The notes under the pieces: generated by a model | Told to the model about the DNA's origin: nothing | The model's database searches: none | The model's input: only the letters and a program-made list of their open reading frames with translations | Source: an uncultured Alsobacter sp. | Lineage (GTDB): Bacteria; Pseudomonadota; Alphaproteobacteria; Rhizobiales; Beijerinckiaceae | Direction of reading: 5' to 3' | DNA: 64,000 nt | Assembly: GCF_945952055.1 (NCBI RefSeq) | Contig: NZ_CAMFHB010000022.1 | Span: forward strand, 1-64,000 | In this document: positions 1 to 10,029 of the stretch, one piece after another | How positions within the stretch are numbered: position 1 is the stretch's first letter | Layout of the letters: each line of letters starts with the position of its first letter | Program-made: the position numbers and the translations under genes

Positions 1-38
1 TGAGCCACATCACTCGCAGTGTCTTCGCGCAAAGGTCT

Positions 39-148
39 CCATCCTGAGCCGGCCGCGCAGCGGCCGAGTCGAAGGACGCAGGACCGTGCAGCGACGAGAT
101 GGTGCGTCCTTCGACTCACGGCCTGCGGGCCGTGGCTCAGGATGAGGG
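39..148. repeat. Long inverted intergenic repeat, two arms
   Basis: The left arm (about 40-81) reads as a palindromic ggccgcgcagcggcc core between 'atcctgagcc' and 'gagtcgaaggacgca'. The right arm (about 101-147) is its reverse complement with a slightly different core. Together they could fold into a hairpin of about 100 nt. The same arrangement recurs at 12283-12395, and a single arm lies at 270-318, so this is a dispersed intergenic family typical of Alphaproteobacteria and not a unique site. Confidence 0.8.
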
Positions 149-216
149 GCTTTGGTGGCTGGTTTGGAGGAAGTCTCACATCCTGTCAGGACCAGGATCA
201 GAGTGGACGAAGAGAA

Positions 217-252
217 AAAGGCCCCGATCCTTGAAGATCGGGGCCTTTGTTG
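217..252. terminator. Bidirectional-looking rho-independent terminator
   Basis: A 13-bp stem (aaaggccccgatc at 217-229 pairing with gatcggggccttt at 236-248) closes a 6-nt loop and is followed by 'gttgtt'. Flanking A and T runs let it work on either strand. It may end the leftward FAH gene at 333 or a gene entering from the left. Confidence 0.8.
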
Positions 253-269
253 TTGAAACTCAACACTCT

Positions 270-318
270 TCCTCGTCCTGAGCAGGCCGCGCAGCGGCCG
301 TGTCGAAGGACGCAGGAC
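270..318. repeat. Single arm of the dispersed intergenic repeat
   Basis: Contains 'gtcctgagcaggcc', the palindromic core gcgcagcggcc and 'gtgtcgaaggacgca', matching the left arm of the repeat at 39-148 with a few differences. It sits directly downstream of the FAH gene stop. Confidence 0.75.
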
Positions 319-332
319 CTCTCAGTGCGTCC

Positions 333-1181
333 TCAGCCCTGCCAGGCGATGACCTTCTGGTTCTGCACGCCGAGGCCGTCGATGCCGACGCGCATGGTGT
401 CGCCGGCCTTCAGGAACACCGGCGGCTTCATGCCGAGGCCGACGCCGGGAGGCGTGCCGGTGGTGATGATGTCGCCGGGATCCAGCTGCAGGAACTGCGA
501 GATGTAGGCGATCGTGAAAGCGACGCCGTAGATCATCGTCTTGGTCGAGCCGTTCTGGACCTTCTTGCCGTTCAGCTCGAGCCACATGCCGAGGTCCTGC
601 GGATCCTTGACCTCGTCGGTGGTCACCAGCCACGGGCCGACCGGGCCGAAGGTGGGCGAGCCCTTGCCCTTCATCCACTGGCCACCGCGCTCGGCCTGGA
701 ATTCGCGCTCGGAGATGTCGTTGCAGACGCAGAAGCCCGCGACGTGGGACAGCGCGTCCTTCTCGTCGATGTAGAGAGCGGTCTTGCCGATCACCACGGC
801 GAGCTCGACTTCCCAGTCGGTCTTCTTCGAGTTCTTCGGAATGACGATGACGTCGTCGGGGCCCTGGATGCAGTTGGGGGTCTTGTTGAACAGGATCGGC
901 TCGGGCGGGATCGCCGCGCCGGTCTCCGCGGCGTGGTCGGCATAGTTCAGGCCGACGGCGATGAAGTTGCCCGGACGGGCCACGCAGCTGCCGAGCCGCG
1001 TTCCGGCGGGCACGAGGGGCAGGGACGCCGGATCGATCTTGCCGAGCCGGACGAGGTTCGCCGGATCGAGCGCAGCCCCGGCCAGATCCGGAACGTGGGC
1101 GGACAGGTCGCGGATGCCGCCCTGGGCGTCGACGATGCCGGGCTTCTCCGCGCCGGGCTGACCAAACCGAACGAATTTCAT
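333..1181 (-). CDS. Fumarylacetoacetate hydrolase family protein
   Basis: A 282-aa enzyme of the FAH superfamily, which performs hydrolysis, decarboxylation or isomerisation of keto acids with a divalent metal. The C-terminal catalytic domain starts near residue 73 ('AVGLNYADHA'). The candidate metal ligands are E124 and E126 in 'WEVELAVV' and D155 in 'CNDIS', and the glycine-rich 'TGTPPGVG' lies near 241-248. The overall pattern ('EKPGIVDA', 'RDLSAHV') resembles the ureidoglycolate lyase / 2,4-didehydro-3-deoxy-rhamnonate hydrolase-like group, but the substrate cannot be assigned. An upstream in-frame ATG would add 28 residues. I chose position 1181 because GAGGAAA lies 5-11 nt upstream and the family starts with 'MKxxRxG'. 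It is divergent from the porin gene and ends against a terminator and a repeat. Confidence 0.9.
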   Translation of the reverse strand: MKFVRFGQPGAEKPGIVDAQGGIRDLSAHVPDLAGAALDPANLVRLGKIDPASLPLVPAGTRLGSCVARPGNFIAVGLNYADHAAETGAAIPPEPILFNKTPNCIQGPDDVIVIPKNSKKTDWEVELAVVIGKTALYIDEKDALSHVAGFCVCNDISEREFQAERGGQWMKGKGSPTFGPVGPWLVTTDEVKDPQDLGMWLELNGKKVQNGSTKTMIYGVAFTIAYISQFLQLDPGDIITTGTPPGVGLGMKPPVFLKAGDTMRVGIDGLGVQNQKVIAWQG

Positions 1182-1597
1182 GGGGTTTCCTCGTTGCTGC
1201 ACAGTTGTTGCGAACGGCCTAAATCGTTTGAAATCCGCTCGTTGTCGGAAGATTGGCTGGATCATGGCCGGTCGGCAAGTCCGCTCCCGGTAGAACGGGT
1301 CTGCGCGGGCCGAGTGTCACATTTTTACAATGTCCCGCCGTGAAGTGCGCGATGCACCTGCACGATTGGCGCGTACACCTGACCAAGCTGCTCGCACGAC
1401 TTGATCGTTCACGCCTGAACTGTCCACAAAATGCAGATATATGCACATTGCTGCACCAAATCTGGGCAAATCGGGCCATTTGGGGCGTTCCAGCGGCCGA
1501 AAGCGCCCGGATGCCTGCTCTTGATGCGACTCTACCAGAATGTAATCACAGTTCACGAAGGCTCGCAGAAGCCACCAGAGGGTCGAGGATCTTTTTC
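1182..1597. promoter_or_regulatory. Divergent promoter region, gene-free
   Basis: About 415 bases lie between the divergent starts of the FAH hydrolase and the FadL-type porin. The stretch is AT-richer than the flanking genes around 1430-1460 and 1535-1600, consistent with promoters. ORFs in it are extensions of the flanking genes upstream of their ribosome sites. I see no clear operator palindrome. Confidence 0.5.
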
Positions 1598-2908
1598 ATG
1601 TCCAATCGTTTCTCGTCGTCGACACGCGCCGCCTTCGCGGCCGGCGTTTCCCTGATCGCTCTCGCCGGAGCCACCACGGCGCAGGCCGGATCCTTCGGAT
1701 TGCGGGAGCAGAGCGCCGTGGGGCAGGGGCTTTCCTTCGCCGGCGCCGCGGCGGGCGGGGCGGGCCTGGGCTCCATGTTCTGGAACCCGGCCACCATCAC
1801 CATGAACCCCGGCCTCCAGACCAGCACGACGCTGAGTGGAATTTCGCCCTACGCCAAGTTCAAGGACCAGGGGTCCTCGTCGCTGCCGTATCGTGGATCG
1901 ACGAGCGGCGACGTCGGGCAGGACGCGCTGCTGGGGTCGAGCTACGGGTCATGGCAACTCAACGACGCCATCTGGCTCGGCTACCAGCTGACGACCCCGT
2001 TCGGCCTCGTGACCAAGCCGGATGCCACCTTCCCGGGGCGCACCTACGGCAACACGACCAAGGTGATGTCGATCGAGGCGGCTCCGACGATCGGCTACCG
2101 CGTCAACGACATGCTGTCCTTCGGCGCCAGCCTGCGGGTGATGGGCTTCAAGGTGAAGTACGCCTCGGTCACCGGCGGCGCGCTCGGCGCCCCCACGCTC
2201 GAGGGCGACGACGTGGGCATCGGCTACGCGCTCGGCGCGACCTTCACGCCCATGCCGGGCACCAGCATCGGCATCGGCTTCCGCTCCGCGGTCGAGCAGC
2301 AGCTCTCCGGGAACTTCACGTCCAATCTCGGGGTCGTGCCCTTCAAGGCCAACGCCCTGCTGCCGGAGCAACTCACCCTGGGCGTGCGCCAGCAGATTGG
2401 CGAGCGCTTCACCGCGCTGGCTGGCGTCGAATGGACCAACTGGAGCCGCCTCGGCTTCCCGCGGGTCTACAACCAGCTCACCGGCGCCCAGCTCGCGGCG
2501 GTCCCGGCCCTGCCGCTCGACTACAAGGACGGCTGGTTCTTCTCCATCGGCGGCGAATACGTCGTGAACCCGGAATGGACCGTGCGCGCCGGCCTGGGCT
2601 ACGAGGTCTCGCCGATCGAGGACCGCACCCGCAACCTGCGCCTGCCCGACAACGACCGGATCTGGGCCTCGCTCGGCGCCACCTACACCTGGAGCAACCG
2701 CGTCTCCTTCGACGTCGGCTACACCCACATCTTCCCGCAGAGCACGCGGGTGGCCATCGCGCCCGGCAACCCGACCTACAACCCGCTGCTCGGCTCGCTC
2801 ATCGGCAAGGTCGACGCGCATGTCGACATCGTCGCGGTCGCCTGGAAGTTCCGCTGGGACGACCCGTCGAAGCCGATCGGCGTCCTGCCGGTAAAGGCGA
2901 AGTACTGA
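1598..2908 (+). CDS. OmpP1/FadL-type outer membrane transporter
   Basis: A 436-aa outer membrane beta-barrel of the FadL family, which moves hydrophobic compounds such as fatty acids or aromatics across the outer membrane. Residues 1-28 form a signal peptide ending 'TTAQA', followed by 'GSFGLREQSA'. The family's N-terminal 'FWNPAT' motif, equivalent to FadL NPA, follows at about 63-68. The rest alternates short polar and aromatic strands typical of a 14-strand barrel and ends in 'VAVAWKFRW', close to a terminal aromatic strand, plus a short tail. The start is set by a GAGG at 1585-1588. The open frame extends 345 nt further upstream, but that part lacks the signal peptide and lies in the promoter region. 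Divergent from the hydrolase gene. Confidence 0.9.
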   Translation: MSNRFSSSTRAAFAAGVSLIALAGATTAQAGSFGLREQSAVGQGLSFAGAAAGGAGLGSMFWNPATITMNPGLQTSTTLSGISPYAKFKDQGSSSLPYRGSTSGDVGQDALLGSSYGSWQLNDAIWLGYQLTTPFGLVTKPDATFPGRTYGNTTKVMSIEAAPTIGYRVNDMLSFGASLRVMGFKVKYASVTGGALGAPTLEGDDVGIGYALGATFTPMPGTSIGIGFRSAVEQQLSGNFTSNLGVVPFKANALLPEQLTLGVRQQIGERFTALAGVEWTNWSRLGFPRVYNQLTGAQLAAVPALPLDYKDGWFFSIGGEYVVNPEWTVRAGLGYEVSPIEDRTRNLRLPDNDRIWASLGATYTWSNRVSFDVGYTHIFPQSTRVAIAPGNPTYNPLLGSLIGKVDAHVDIVAVAWKFRWDDPSKPIGVLPVKAKY

Positions 2909-2943
2909 GGCCGTCGGTCTCCTCTCGACCTGGATCTCTCCGC

Positions 2944-3031
2944 GTCATGGCCGGGCTCGGCCCGGCCACCCACGACTTACGCTTGTCCCCGGCAAAGTCG
3001 TGGATGCCCGGGCCGAGCCCGGGCAGGACGG
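2944..3031. repeat. Palindromic intergenic repeat (ggccgggctcggcccggcc type)
   Basis: Two nested palindromic arms, 'gccgggctcggcccggc' and 'gcccgggccgagcccgggc', flank a short spacer and form a long hairpin between the convergent porin and PHA synthase genes. It may serve as a terminator for both. This repeat type is widespread in intergenic DNA of Hyphomicrobiales. Confidence 0.75.
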
Positions 3032-3079
3032 CAAGAGGGGGAGCTCTTTGCCTCTTGACGATGCGAGAGACTACCGGTC

Positions 3080-5620
3080 TCAGGCCCTGACCTTCACGTA
3101 GGTCCCCGGCGCGTCGCACAGGGGCTTGAGCTTGCCGCCGCCGGGCTCGCGGGCCTTGACGAGGGCAGGGGCCTGGGCGCGGATCCACTCCATCCAGTGC
3201 GGCCACCAGGTGCCCGGGTGCTCCGAGGCGTTGGCGATCCACTGGTCGAGCGTTCCTTCGACCTTGCCGCCCGTCCAATACTGGTACTTCGGCTTTCCGG
3301 CCGGGTTCACGACGCCGGCGATGTGCCCAGAGCCGGCCAGCACGTAGGTGACCGGCCCGCCGAAGCACTTCGAGCCCTTGAACACCGACTTGGCGGGGGC
3401 GATGTGGTCCTCCCGGGCGGCGAGGTTGTAGATCGGGATCTTCACCTTCCCGAGGTCGAGCTTCTCGCCGGCGATCTCCATCTCGCCCTTGGCTAGGCGG
3501 TTCGTGAGATAGCAGTTGCGCAGGTAGAACGAGTGATTGGCCGCCGGCATCCGCGTGGAATCGGAGTTCCAGTAGAGGAGGTCGAACGGGAACGGGCTCT
3601 CGCCCTTCAAATACACGTTGACCACATAGGGCCAGATGAGGTCGTTGGGCCGCAGCATGTTGAAGGCCGAGGCCATCGAGGATCCCTCGAGGTAGCCGCG
3701 GGCATACATGCGGTCTTCCAGGCTCTTGATCTGGTCCTCGTCGACGAACACCGCGAGGTCGCCCGCGTGGGTGAAGTCGACCTGGGTGGTGAACAGCGTC
3801 GCGCTCTCGATCCGCCGGTCGCCGATCGCCGCCATGTAGGCCAGCGTGACGGAGAGCAGGGTGCCGCCCACGCAGTAGCCGATGGCCGTGACGTTCTCCT
3901 CGCCCGTCGACTCCTTCACCGCCTCGAGGGCGGCGAAGATGCCCTCGCGCATGTAGTCCTCGAAGCTCTTCTTGGCCTGGCGCTCGTCGGGATTGACCCA
4001 GGAGATGACGAACACGGTCAGTCCCTGGCTCACCGCCCAGCGGATGAATGACTTCTCCGCGTTCAGATCGAGGATGTAGAACTTGTTGATCCAGGGCGGC
4101 ACGATCAGCAGGGGCCGCTTGTAGACCTTCTCCGTCGTCGGCTCGTACTGGATGAGCTCGATCAGGTCGTTGCGGAAGATGACCTTGCCCGGGGTCGTGG
4201 CCATGTTCTGGCCGACGGCGAAATTGCCTTCCGACGTCTGGCGCAGCTTGAGGGTGCCCTTGCCGGCCTCGATGTCCTCCGCGAGCATCTTCATGCCCCG
4301 GACGAGGTTCTCGCCGTTCTCCTTGAAGGTCGTGCGCAGGAGCTCTGGGTTGGTCGCCACGAAGTTCGTCGGCGCGAGCGCGCTGGCGAGCTGGCGGACG
4401 TAGAACTCGGCCTTGTGCTTGGTGTGCGCGTCGACCCCGTCGGCCTCCTGGACCAGATGCTCGGCCCAGCGCGAGGTCAGGAGATAGGCCTGCTTGATGA
4501 AGTCGAAGACCGGGTTGGCCGTCCACTCCGGATCCTTGAACCGCCGGTCGGACGGCTCGGGCGCGGCCACCGGTGCGATCTCCTCGCCGTTGAGCCGGCG
4601 CATGGTGTTCGTCCAGAGGTCGAGGAACCCCTTGGTCAGCGTGGTCTGGGACATGACCACCCGCTGCGGATCCATGGCCCAGTGCTCGACCACCTGGCCG
4701 AGCGTCTTCACCATGTCGCTCACCTCGTCGGAGACGCCGGGCTTCGCGCGCCCTTCCTCGACGGGCTTGAGGGCCGCGGCGGTCGCCCGCCCCATTTCCT
4801 CGATGAGCCGGGCCGAGTTGGCGGCGAGCGCCTCCAGGTCCGGCAGGGGCGGAACGCCACCGGCCCCGTCCTGTTTCTGCGACCCGCCCTCGGCCGGCCT
4901 GGGCGCCGGCGCAGGAGAGGCGGGCGGCGGCGATGCCGGCTTGGCCGTCAGGGGGATCTCGAGGCGCGGCGCGGGCGCCGGTTGATCCATGGTGGGCGTG
5001 GCCCGCCGGGCGGGGGCAGGGGGCTTCGGCGCGGCCGCGCGGGCGGGCTGCGGAGCCGGCGTGGGCTTCGCGGCGGCAGCTTTCGCCGTTGCAGCTTTGG
5101 CACTCGCGGCTTTGGCGCTTGAAGGCTTTGCACCCTTGGCCGGGCCCCGGGGCGCCTTGGCCGGGGCCGCAGTGGTCGACCTGGGGGCGCGGGCAGGAGC
5201 CTTTGGCGCCGGCTCCGTCACGCGGGTCTTGGCCTGGGCCTTCGTCGCGGACCGGGGCGGCGGAGGCGCGACCGTCCGTGCGGCGGGCTTGCCCGCAACC
5301 GCCCTGGCGCCGGCCGTTCGGGGGGCGGCTTCGCTCCGCCCCGCGGCCTTCGGGGGCTTGGCGAGCGCTTGTGTCGGCTTTCCGCTTGCCTGCGGCCGCT
5401 TGCCCTTGCCCAGCGACGGCTTTCCCTTTGTCTGCGACGGCTTTCCTTGGGTCTGCGACGGCTTGGCAGGCGCGGCGGGCGCCTTGGCCGCGGCCTTGCT
5501 CCGCGGCGAAGCCACGACGGCCTCGGCGGCCTTGCGCTTGGAGGCCGTTTCGGCGCGCTCCTTCGCGACAGCGGCTCGACCGCGCTTCGCCGATGTGCTG
5601 ATCGTCTTGGCCGCCTTCAT
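3080..5620 (-). CDS. phaC: Class I polyhydroxyalkanoate synthase with long basic N-terminal extension
   Basis: Polymerises (R)-3-hydroxyacyl-CoA into PHA on the granule surface. The catalytic part is unambiguous: PhaC N-terminal region, alpha/beta hydrolase core, lipase-like box 'GYCVGG' with nucleophile Cys583, an Asp in 'REDHIAP' and a His in 'GSGHIAG'. From 5620 the protein is 846 aa. Usual class I synthases have about 590 aa with the Cys near 319, so about 260 extra residues precede it. These are Lys/Ala/Pro-rich with short repeats such as '[10 protein letters not shown]', resembling histone-H1-like or phasin tails. The start at 5620 has a strong GAGGAAA ribosome site. An internal ATG at 4990 would give a normal 636-aa enzyme but has no ribosome site. 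Third codon positions in the extension are G/C as in the rest of the gene. Confidence 0.93.
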   Translation of the reverse strand: MKAAKTISTSAKRGRAAVAKERAETASKRKAAEAVVASPRSKAAAKAPAAPAKPSQTQGKPSQTKGKPSLGKGKRPQASGKPTQALAKPPKAAGRSEAAPRTAGARAVAGKPAARTVAPPPPRSATKAQAKTRVTEPAPKAPARAPRSTTAAPAKAPRGPAKGAKPSSAKAASAKAATAKAAAAKPTPAPQPARAAAPKPPAPARRATPTMDQPAPAPRLEIPLTAKPASPPPASPAPAPRPAEGGSQKQDGAGGVPPLPDLEALAANSARLIEEMGRATAAALKPVEEGRAKPGVSDEVSDMVKTLGQVVEHWAMDPQRVVMSQTTLTKGFLDLWTNTMRRLNGEEIAPVAAPEPSDRRFKDPEWTANPVFDFIKQAYLLTSRWAEHLVQEADGVDAHTKHKAEFYVRQLASALAPTNFVATNPELLRTTFKENGENLVRGMKMLAEDIEAGKGTLKLRQTSEGNFAVGQNMATTPGKVIFRNDLIELIQYEPTTEKVYKRPLLIVPPWINKFYILDLNAEKSFIRWAVSQGLTVFVISWVNPDERQAKKSFEDYMREGIFAALEAVKESTGEENVTAIGYCVGGTLLSVTLAYMAAIGDRRIESATLFTTQVDFTHAGDLAVFVDEDQIKSLEDRMYARGYLEGSSMASAFNMLRPNDLIWPYVVNVYLKGESPFPFDLLYWNSDSTRMPAANHSFYLRNCYLTNRLAKGEMEIAGEKLDLGKVKIPIYNLAAREDHIAPAKSVFKGSKCFGGPVTYVLAGSGHIAGVVNPAGKPKYQYWTGGKVEGTLDQWIANASEHPGTWWPHWMEWIRAQAPALVKAREPGGGKLKPLCDAPGTYVKVRA

Positions 5621-5778
5621 ACGGTGCGTTTCCTCTGTCCGAGCTTTTCTTGCCCGCTCGATCTCGTTTCTACCATAATAACTCTCTACCCCGCGGCCCG
5701 GCCCACCGAAATTCGTCGAACGGCATAGACAACCGCATTGCATTGCAGCAAGACGACGACGTCTTTGAGGACACGCCC

Positions 5779-6309
5779 ATGGAGCGCGCCACCGCCCACG
5801 AGACCCTCCGCACGCGCACGGCGACCCGCGCCGCGTCGGGGATGCGCCACGCCGCCTTCGCACTCGCCGCGGTCGCGGTCAGCGCGTTTGCCGGCGCCGG
5901 CTGTTCCCAGGCCGGCGATTCGGTCACCAGTGCGGTCAAGGCGCCCATTCGCGGTGCCGCCGAGATCACCGGCTTCGCGACGACAACCCCCGAGCCGAAG
6001 GACTTCGTGAAGCAGACACGCAGGCCCGATGCAGACTTCATGCCGGTGGGCGTGACGCCGCCGGCCCGCCCGCTGAAGGCCAAGACGCCGGAGGAGATCA
6101 AGGCCATGGAGGCCGATCTCGAAGGCACGCTGCAGCGCCACAACGCCGCCTCCGGCCGGGCCCCCTCGGGCGACAAGTTCAAGTCCGCCGCCAGCGAGAC
6201 CAAGTCCACCCCGGCGCCACGCGGGTCCGATCGCTTCCTGATCCCCGCCAAGCCGAAGCCGACGCCCGCCCCGGCCGGCAAGGCGAAAGCCGACCAGAGC
6301 AAGTCCTGA
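5779..6309 (+). CDS. Putative secreted or lipoprotein, function unknown
   Basis: A 176-aa protein with an N-terminal hydrophobic segment at about 23-41 ending 'FAGAGCSQ'. The Cys could be lipidated, although the box is not canonical. The remainder is Pro/Lys/Ala-rich ('[10 protein letters not shown]') and probably disordered. A GAGG 9 nt upstream supports the start. It is divergent from phaC across about 160 bases that must hold both promoters. No family recognised. Confidence 0.7.
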   Translation: MERATAHETLRTRTATRAASGMRHAAFALAAVAVSAFAGAGCSQAGDSVTSAVKAPIRGAAEITGFATTTPEPKDFVKQTRRPDADFMPVGVTPPARPLKAKTPEEIKAMEADLEGTLQRHNAASGRAPSGDKFKSAASETKSTPAPRGSDRFLIPAKPKPTPAPAGKAKADQSKS

Positions 6310-6426
6310 GGCGAAAAAGGGGAACGGGGCTGCCCATGCGCCGCTTGCGGTGCTATAGGCCCCGCACCGACGCCGCGGGAGCATCGCTTCGTGTGGCGGA
6401 CATCGATGGCCGGAGGAACAGGGCCC

Positions 6427-7650
6427 ATGACGACCGATTTTCACCGCATCCGGCGCCTTCCGCCGTACGTCTTCGAGCAGGTGAACCGGATCAAGGCCCA
6501 GGCCCGCAACGGCGGCGCCGACATCATCGACCTCGGCATGGGAAATCCCGACCTGGCGGCGCCCAAGCACGTCATCGAGAAGCTGGTGGAGACGGCGGGC
6601 AAGCCGCGCACCGACCGCTATTCGGCCTCCAAGGGCATCGGCGGCCTTCGCCGCGCCCAGGCCGGCTACTACGAGCGCCGCTTCGGCGTGAAGCTGAACC
6701 CCGACACGCAGGTCATCGCCACGCTGGGCTCGAAGGAAGGCTTCGCCAACATGGCGCAGGCCATCACCTCGCCGGGCGACGTGGTGCTGGTGCCCAACCC
6801 CAGCTACCCGATCCACGCCTTCGGCTTCCTGATGGCGGGCGGCGTCGTCCGCTCCGTGCCGGCCGAGCCGAACGAGGAGATGTTCCGCGCGCTCGAGCGT
6901 TCGGTGATCCACTCGATCCCCAAGCCGATCGCGCTCGTCACCTGTTACCCGGCGAACCCGACCGCCTACGTCGCCTCGCTCGACTTCTACAAGGACCTGG
7001 TCGCCTTCGCGAAGAAGCACGAACTCATCCTGCTGTCGGACCTCGCCTATGCCGAGGTCTATTTCGACGAGAAGGATCCGCCCCCCTCCGTGCTGCAGGT
7101 GCCGGGCGCCATGGACGTGACCGTCGAGTTCACCTCGATGTCGAAGACGTTCTCGATGGCCGGCTGGCGCATGGGATTTGCCGTCGGCAACGAGCGGCTG
7201 CTGGCGGCGCTGGCCCGCGTGAAGTCCTATCTGGACTACGGCGCCTACACGCCGATTCAGGTGGCGGCGTCCGCCGCCCTCAACGGCCCGGACGACTGCA
7301 TCCGCGAGATGCGGGAAGTCTACCGCAAGCGGCGCGACGCGCTAGTCGACAGCTTCGGCAAGGCCGGCTGGGACTTCCCCGCGCCGAACGCCTCGATGTT
7401 CGCCTGGGTGAAGATCCCCGAGCCCTTCCGTGAACTCGGCAGCCTGGAGTTCTCCAAGCTCCTCGTCGAGAAGGCCTCGGTCGCCGTGGCGCCTGGCATC
7501 GGCTTCGGCGAGCACGGGGACGATTATGTGCGCATCGCCATGGTCGAGAACGAACAGCGCATTCGTCAGGCGGCGCGCAACATCCGCCGCTTCTTCGACA
7601 CCGCGGACCGGACGCTGCACAACGTCGTGCCTCTGTCGGCGCGAGGCTGA
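6427..7650 (+). CDS. Class I/II PLP aminotransferase (AlaC / LL-DAP aminotransferase-like)
   Basis: A 407-aa fold-type I aminotransferase. 'SMSKTFSMAGWRMG' carries the pyridoxal-phosphate lysine K240. 'GNPDLAAP' near 41-48, 'NPSYPIH' and 'CYPANPT' are substrate and cofactor motifs of the AlaC/DapL-like subgroup. It transfers amino groups between amino acids and 2-oxo acids; the exact pair cannot be read from sequence. GGAGG at 6412-6416 selects the ATG at 6427. It is followed after 20 bases by hom and then glpX, an order conserved in Alphaproteobacteria and consistent with amino acid metabolism in one transcript. Confidence 0.9.
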   Translation: MTTDFHRIRRLPPYVFEQVNRIKAQARNGGADIIDLGMGNPDLAAPKHVIEKLVETAGKPRTDRYSASKGIGGLRRAQAGYYERRFGVKLNPDTQVIATLGSKEGFANMAQAITSPGDVVLVPNPSYPIHAFGFLMAGGVVRSVPAEPNEEMFRALERSVIHSIPKPIALVTCYPANPTAYVASLDFYKDLVAFAKKHELILLSDLAYAEVYFDEKDPPPSVLQVPGAMDVTVEFTSMSKTFSMAGWRMGFAVGNERLLAALARVKSYLDYGAYTPIQVAASAALNGPDDCIREMREVYRKRRDALVDSFGKAGWDFPAPNASMFAWVKIPEPFRELGSLEFSKLLVEKASVAVAPGIGFGEHGDDYVRIAMVENEQRIRQAARNIRRFFDTADRTLHNVVPLSARG

Positions 7651-7670
7651 GCAGGATCCGGGACGAACTC

Positions 7671-8996
7671 ATGGCTGAACCGCTTCGCATCGGCATCGCC
7701 GGCCTCGGGACCGTCGGCGCCGCCACCGTCGACCTGCTGCGCCGCAACGCCGCCTCCATCGCCGCCCGGGCGGGCCGCCCGCTCGAGGTGGTCGCCGTGT
7801 CCGCGCGCGACCGCCGCCGTGACCGCGGCGTCGACCTGACCTCGCTCGAATGGTTCGACGATCCGGTTGCCCTGGCGCGCGCGCCTGGCATCGACTGCGT
7901 CGTCGAACTGATGGGCGGTTCGGACGGGCCCGCCAAGGCCACCGTCGAGGCCGCGCTCGGGGCCGGGCGCGCCGTCGTGACGGCCAACAAGGCCCTGCTG
8001 GCGCGCCACGGGGCCGCCCTGGCCGCGCTGGCCGAGGCCAAGGGCGCCGGGCTGTTCTTCGAGGCCTCCGTCGCCGGCGGCATCCCGATCGTCAAGGCGC
8101 TGCGGGAGTCGCTCGCCGGAAACGCCATCACCCGCGTGTCGGGCATCCTGAACGGCACCTGCAACTACATCCTATCCCGGATGGAGCTGGAGGGCCTCGG
8201 CTTCGCCGAGGTGCTCGCCGATGCCCAGCGCCTTGGCTACGCGGAGGCCGACCCGACCTTCGACGTGGGCGGCTTCGACACCGCCCACAAGCTCGCGGTG
8301 CTGACGAGCCTCGCCTTCGGCGTGGAGATCGATGCCGACGCCATCCACGTGGAGGGCATCAGCGCCATCACGCCGCTCGACCTGAAGATGGCCGACGACC
8401 TCGGCTATCGGATCAAGCTCCTGGGCGTCGCCGAGCGCACGGCCACGGGCATCGAGCAGCGGGTGCACCCCACCATGGTGCCGAAGACGCGGCCGATCGC
8501 GCAGGTGATGGGCGTGACCAACGCCGTCACCGTGTCGGCCGACGCCGTCGGTGAGCTCACGCTGGTGGGCCCGGGAGCCGGCGGCAACGCCACTGCCTCC
8601 TCGGTCATGTCCGACCTCGTGGACGTGGCGCGCGGCGTCACCGTGGCTCCGTTCGGCCGGCCCTCGGCCTCGCTGGAAAAGGCCGAGCGCATGCCCATGC
8701 AGCGCCACGAGGGTGGCTACTACATCCGGCTCTCGGCGCTCGACCGGCCGGGCGCCGCCGCGGGCATCGCGACCCGCATGGCCGAGAAGCAGATTTCCCT
8801 CGAGAGCATCGTCCAGCGCCGGCCGTCCGGCGCCTCGACGGACCGCAGCGGCCGTTCGGGCACGCCCGTTCCGGTCGTCCTCATCACCTACGCCACCACC
8901 GAGGCCGCGATCCGCGCTGCCCTCGACGCGGTGCTGGCCGACGGCCACATCGCCGAGCCGGCCCAGCTGATCCGCATCGAGCGCGACCTCGATTGA
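7671..8996 (+). CDS. hom: Homoserine dehydrogenase
   Basis: A 441-aa NAD(P)-dependent enzyme that reduces aspartate semialdehyde to homoserine for threonine and methionine synthesis. The Rossmann motif 'GIAGLGTVGAATVD' is at about 6-19. The catalytic domain includes 'VTANKALLA', 'FEASVAGGIPI' and 'GILNGTCNYIL'. A C-terminal ACT domain (about 350-430, 'YYIRLSALDRPGAAAGIA') is the usual site of threonine feedback. The length is normal for the bacterial form with ACT domain. Confidence 0.96.
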   Translation: MAEPLRIGIAGLGTVGAATVDLLRRNAASIAARAGRPLEVVAVSARDRRRDRGVDLTSLEWFDDPVALARAPGIDCVVELMGGSDGPAKATVEAALGAGRAVVTANKALLARHGAALAALAEAKGAGLFFEASVAGGIPIVKALRESLAGNAITRVSGILNGTCNYILSRMELEGLGFAEVLADAQRLGYAEADPTFDVGGFDTAHKLAVLTSLAFGVEIDADAIHVEGISAITPLDLKMADDLGYRIKLLGVAERTATGIEQRVHPTMVPKTRPIAQVMGVTNAVTVSADAVGELTLVGPGAGGNATASSVMSDLVDVARGVTVAPFGRPSASLEKAERMPMQRHEGGYYIRLSALDRPGAAAGIATRMAEKQISLESIVQRRPSGASTDRSGRSGTPVPVVLITYATTEAAIRAALDAVLADGHIAEPAQLIRIERDLD

Positions 8997-9024
8997 CCCT
9001 TTCGACCGCACCGGGGAGACCGTC

Positions 9025-10029
9025 ATGAGCACGACCACCGACCTGAACGTCAAACAGAAGGACGTCATCGAGCGCGTCCTCTCGATGGAGCTGGTGCGGG
9101 TGACCGAGCGCGCCGCCGTGTCGGCCGCCCGCCTGCGCGGCCACGGGAACGAGAAGGCCGCGGACCAGGCGGCGGTCGACGCCATGCGCCGCGAGCTCAA
9201 CAAGCTGCCCATCGACGGGACCATCGTGATCGGCGAAGGCGAGCGCGACGAGGCGCCGATGCTGTTCATCGGCGAGAAGGTGGGCAACGGCTCCGGGCCG
9301 AAGGTCGACATCGCCGTCGACCCGCTGGAAGGCACCACCCTGTGCGCCAAGGACATGCCGGGCGCCATCGCCGTCATGGCCATGGCCCAGGCCGGCTCGC
9401 TGCTCTACGCCCCCGACGTCTACATGGACAAGATCGCCATCGGCCCGGGCTATCCCGAGGGCGTCGTCGATCTCGACGCCGCGCCGATCGACAACGTCAA
9501 CGCGCTGGCCAAGGCCAAGGGCGTGAAGCCGCACGAGCTCAACGTGCTGATCATGGACCGGCCGCGCCATGCCGACCTGATCGCCGCCGTGCGCAAGACC
9601 GGCGCCTCGATCCGCCTCATCACCGACGGCGACGTGGCGGGCGTGATCTTCACGACGATGCAGGAGAAGACCGGCATCGACCTCTATCTCGGCATCGGCG
9701 GCGCCCCCGAGGGCGTGCTGGCCGCCGCGGCGCTGCGCTGCGTGGGCGGGCAGATGCAGGGTCGCCTGATCCTCGACACGCAGGAAAAGGTCGAACGCGC
9801 CCGCACCATGGGCATCACCGATCCGAAGCGGAAGTACTCGATGACCGAGCTCGCCGATGGCGACGTGATCGTGTCGGCCACCGGCGTCACCGACGGCGCG
9901 CTGCTCGCCGGCGTGCGCTTCGGCCGCGACGTGATCGAGACGGAGACCATCGTCTACCGCTCGATCACCGGCACCGTCCGCAAGATCCAGGCCGAGCACC
10001 GCGAGTTCGAGAAGTTCCGGCTCGACTGA
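9025..10029 (+). CDS. glpX: Class II fructose-1,6-bisphosphatase
   Basis: A 334-aa GlpX-type phosphatase of gluconeogenesis, in some relatives also acting on sedoheptulose bisphosphate. 'GEGERDEAPML' (about 73-83), 'DIAVDPLEGTT' (about 94-104) and 'IGGAPEGVLAAAALRC' are the lithium-sensitive phosphatase metal and substrate motifs. A GGGGAG site precedes the ATG. It lies 28 bases after hom and probably shares its transcript. Confidence 0.96.
   Translation: MSTTTDLNVKQKDVIERVLSMELVRVTERAAVSAARLRGHGNEKAADQAAVDAMRRELNKLPIDGTIVIGEGERDEAPMLFIGEKVGNGSGPKVDIAVDPLEGTTLCAKDMPGAIAVMAMAQAGSLLYAPDVYMDKIAIGPGYPEGVVDLDAAPIDNVNALAKAKGVKPHELNVLIMDRPRHADLIAAVRKTGASIRLITDGDVAGVIFTTMQEKTGIDLYLGIGGAPEGVLAAAALRCVGGQMQGRLILDTQEKVERARTMGITDPKRKYSMTELADGDVIVSATGVTDGALLAGVRFGRDVIETETIVYRSITGTVRKIQAEHREFEKFRLD

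Noticed and set aside
300-1343. 347-codon plus-strand ORF over the FAH gene
   Set aside because: It is antisense to a clear FAH-family gene, has no family-like sequence and no ribosome site. Such long shadows are expected in high-GC DNA.
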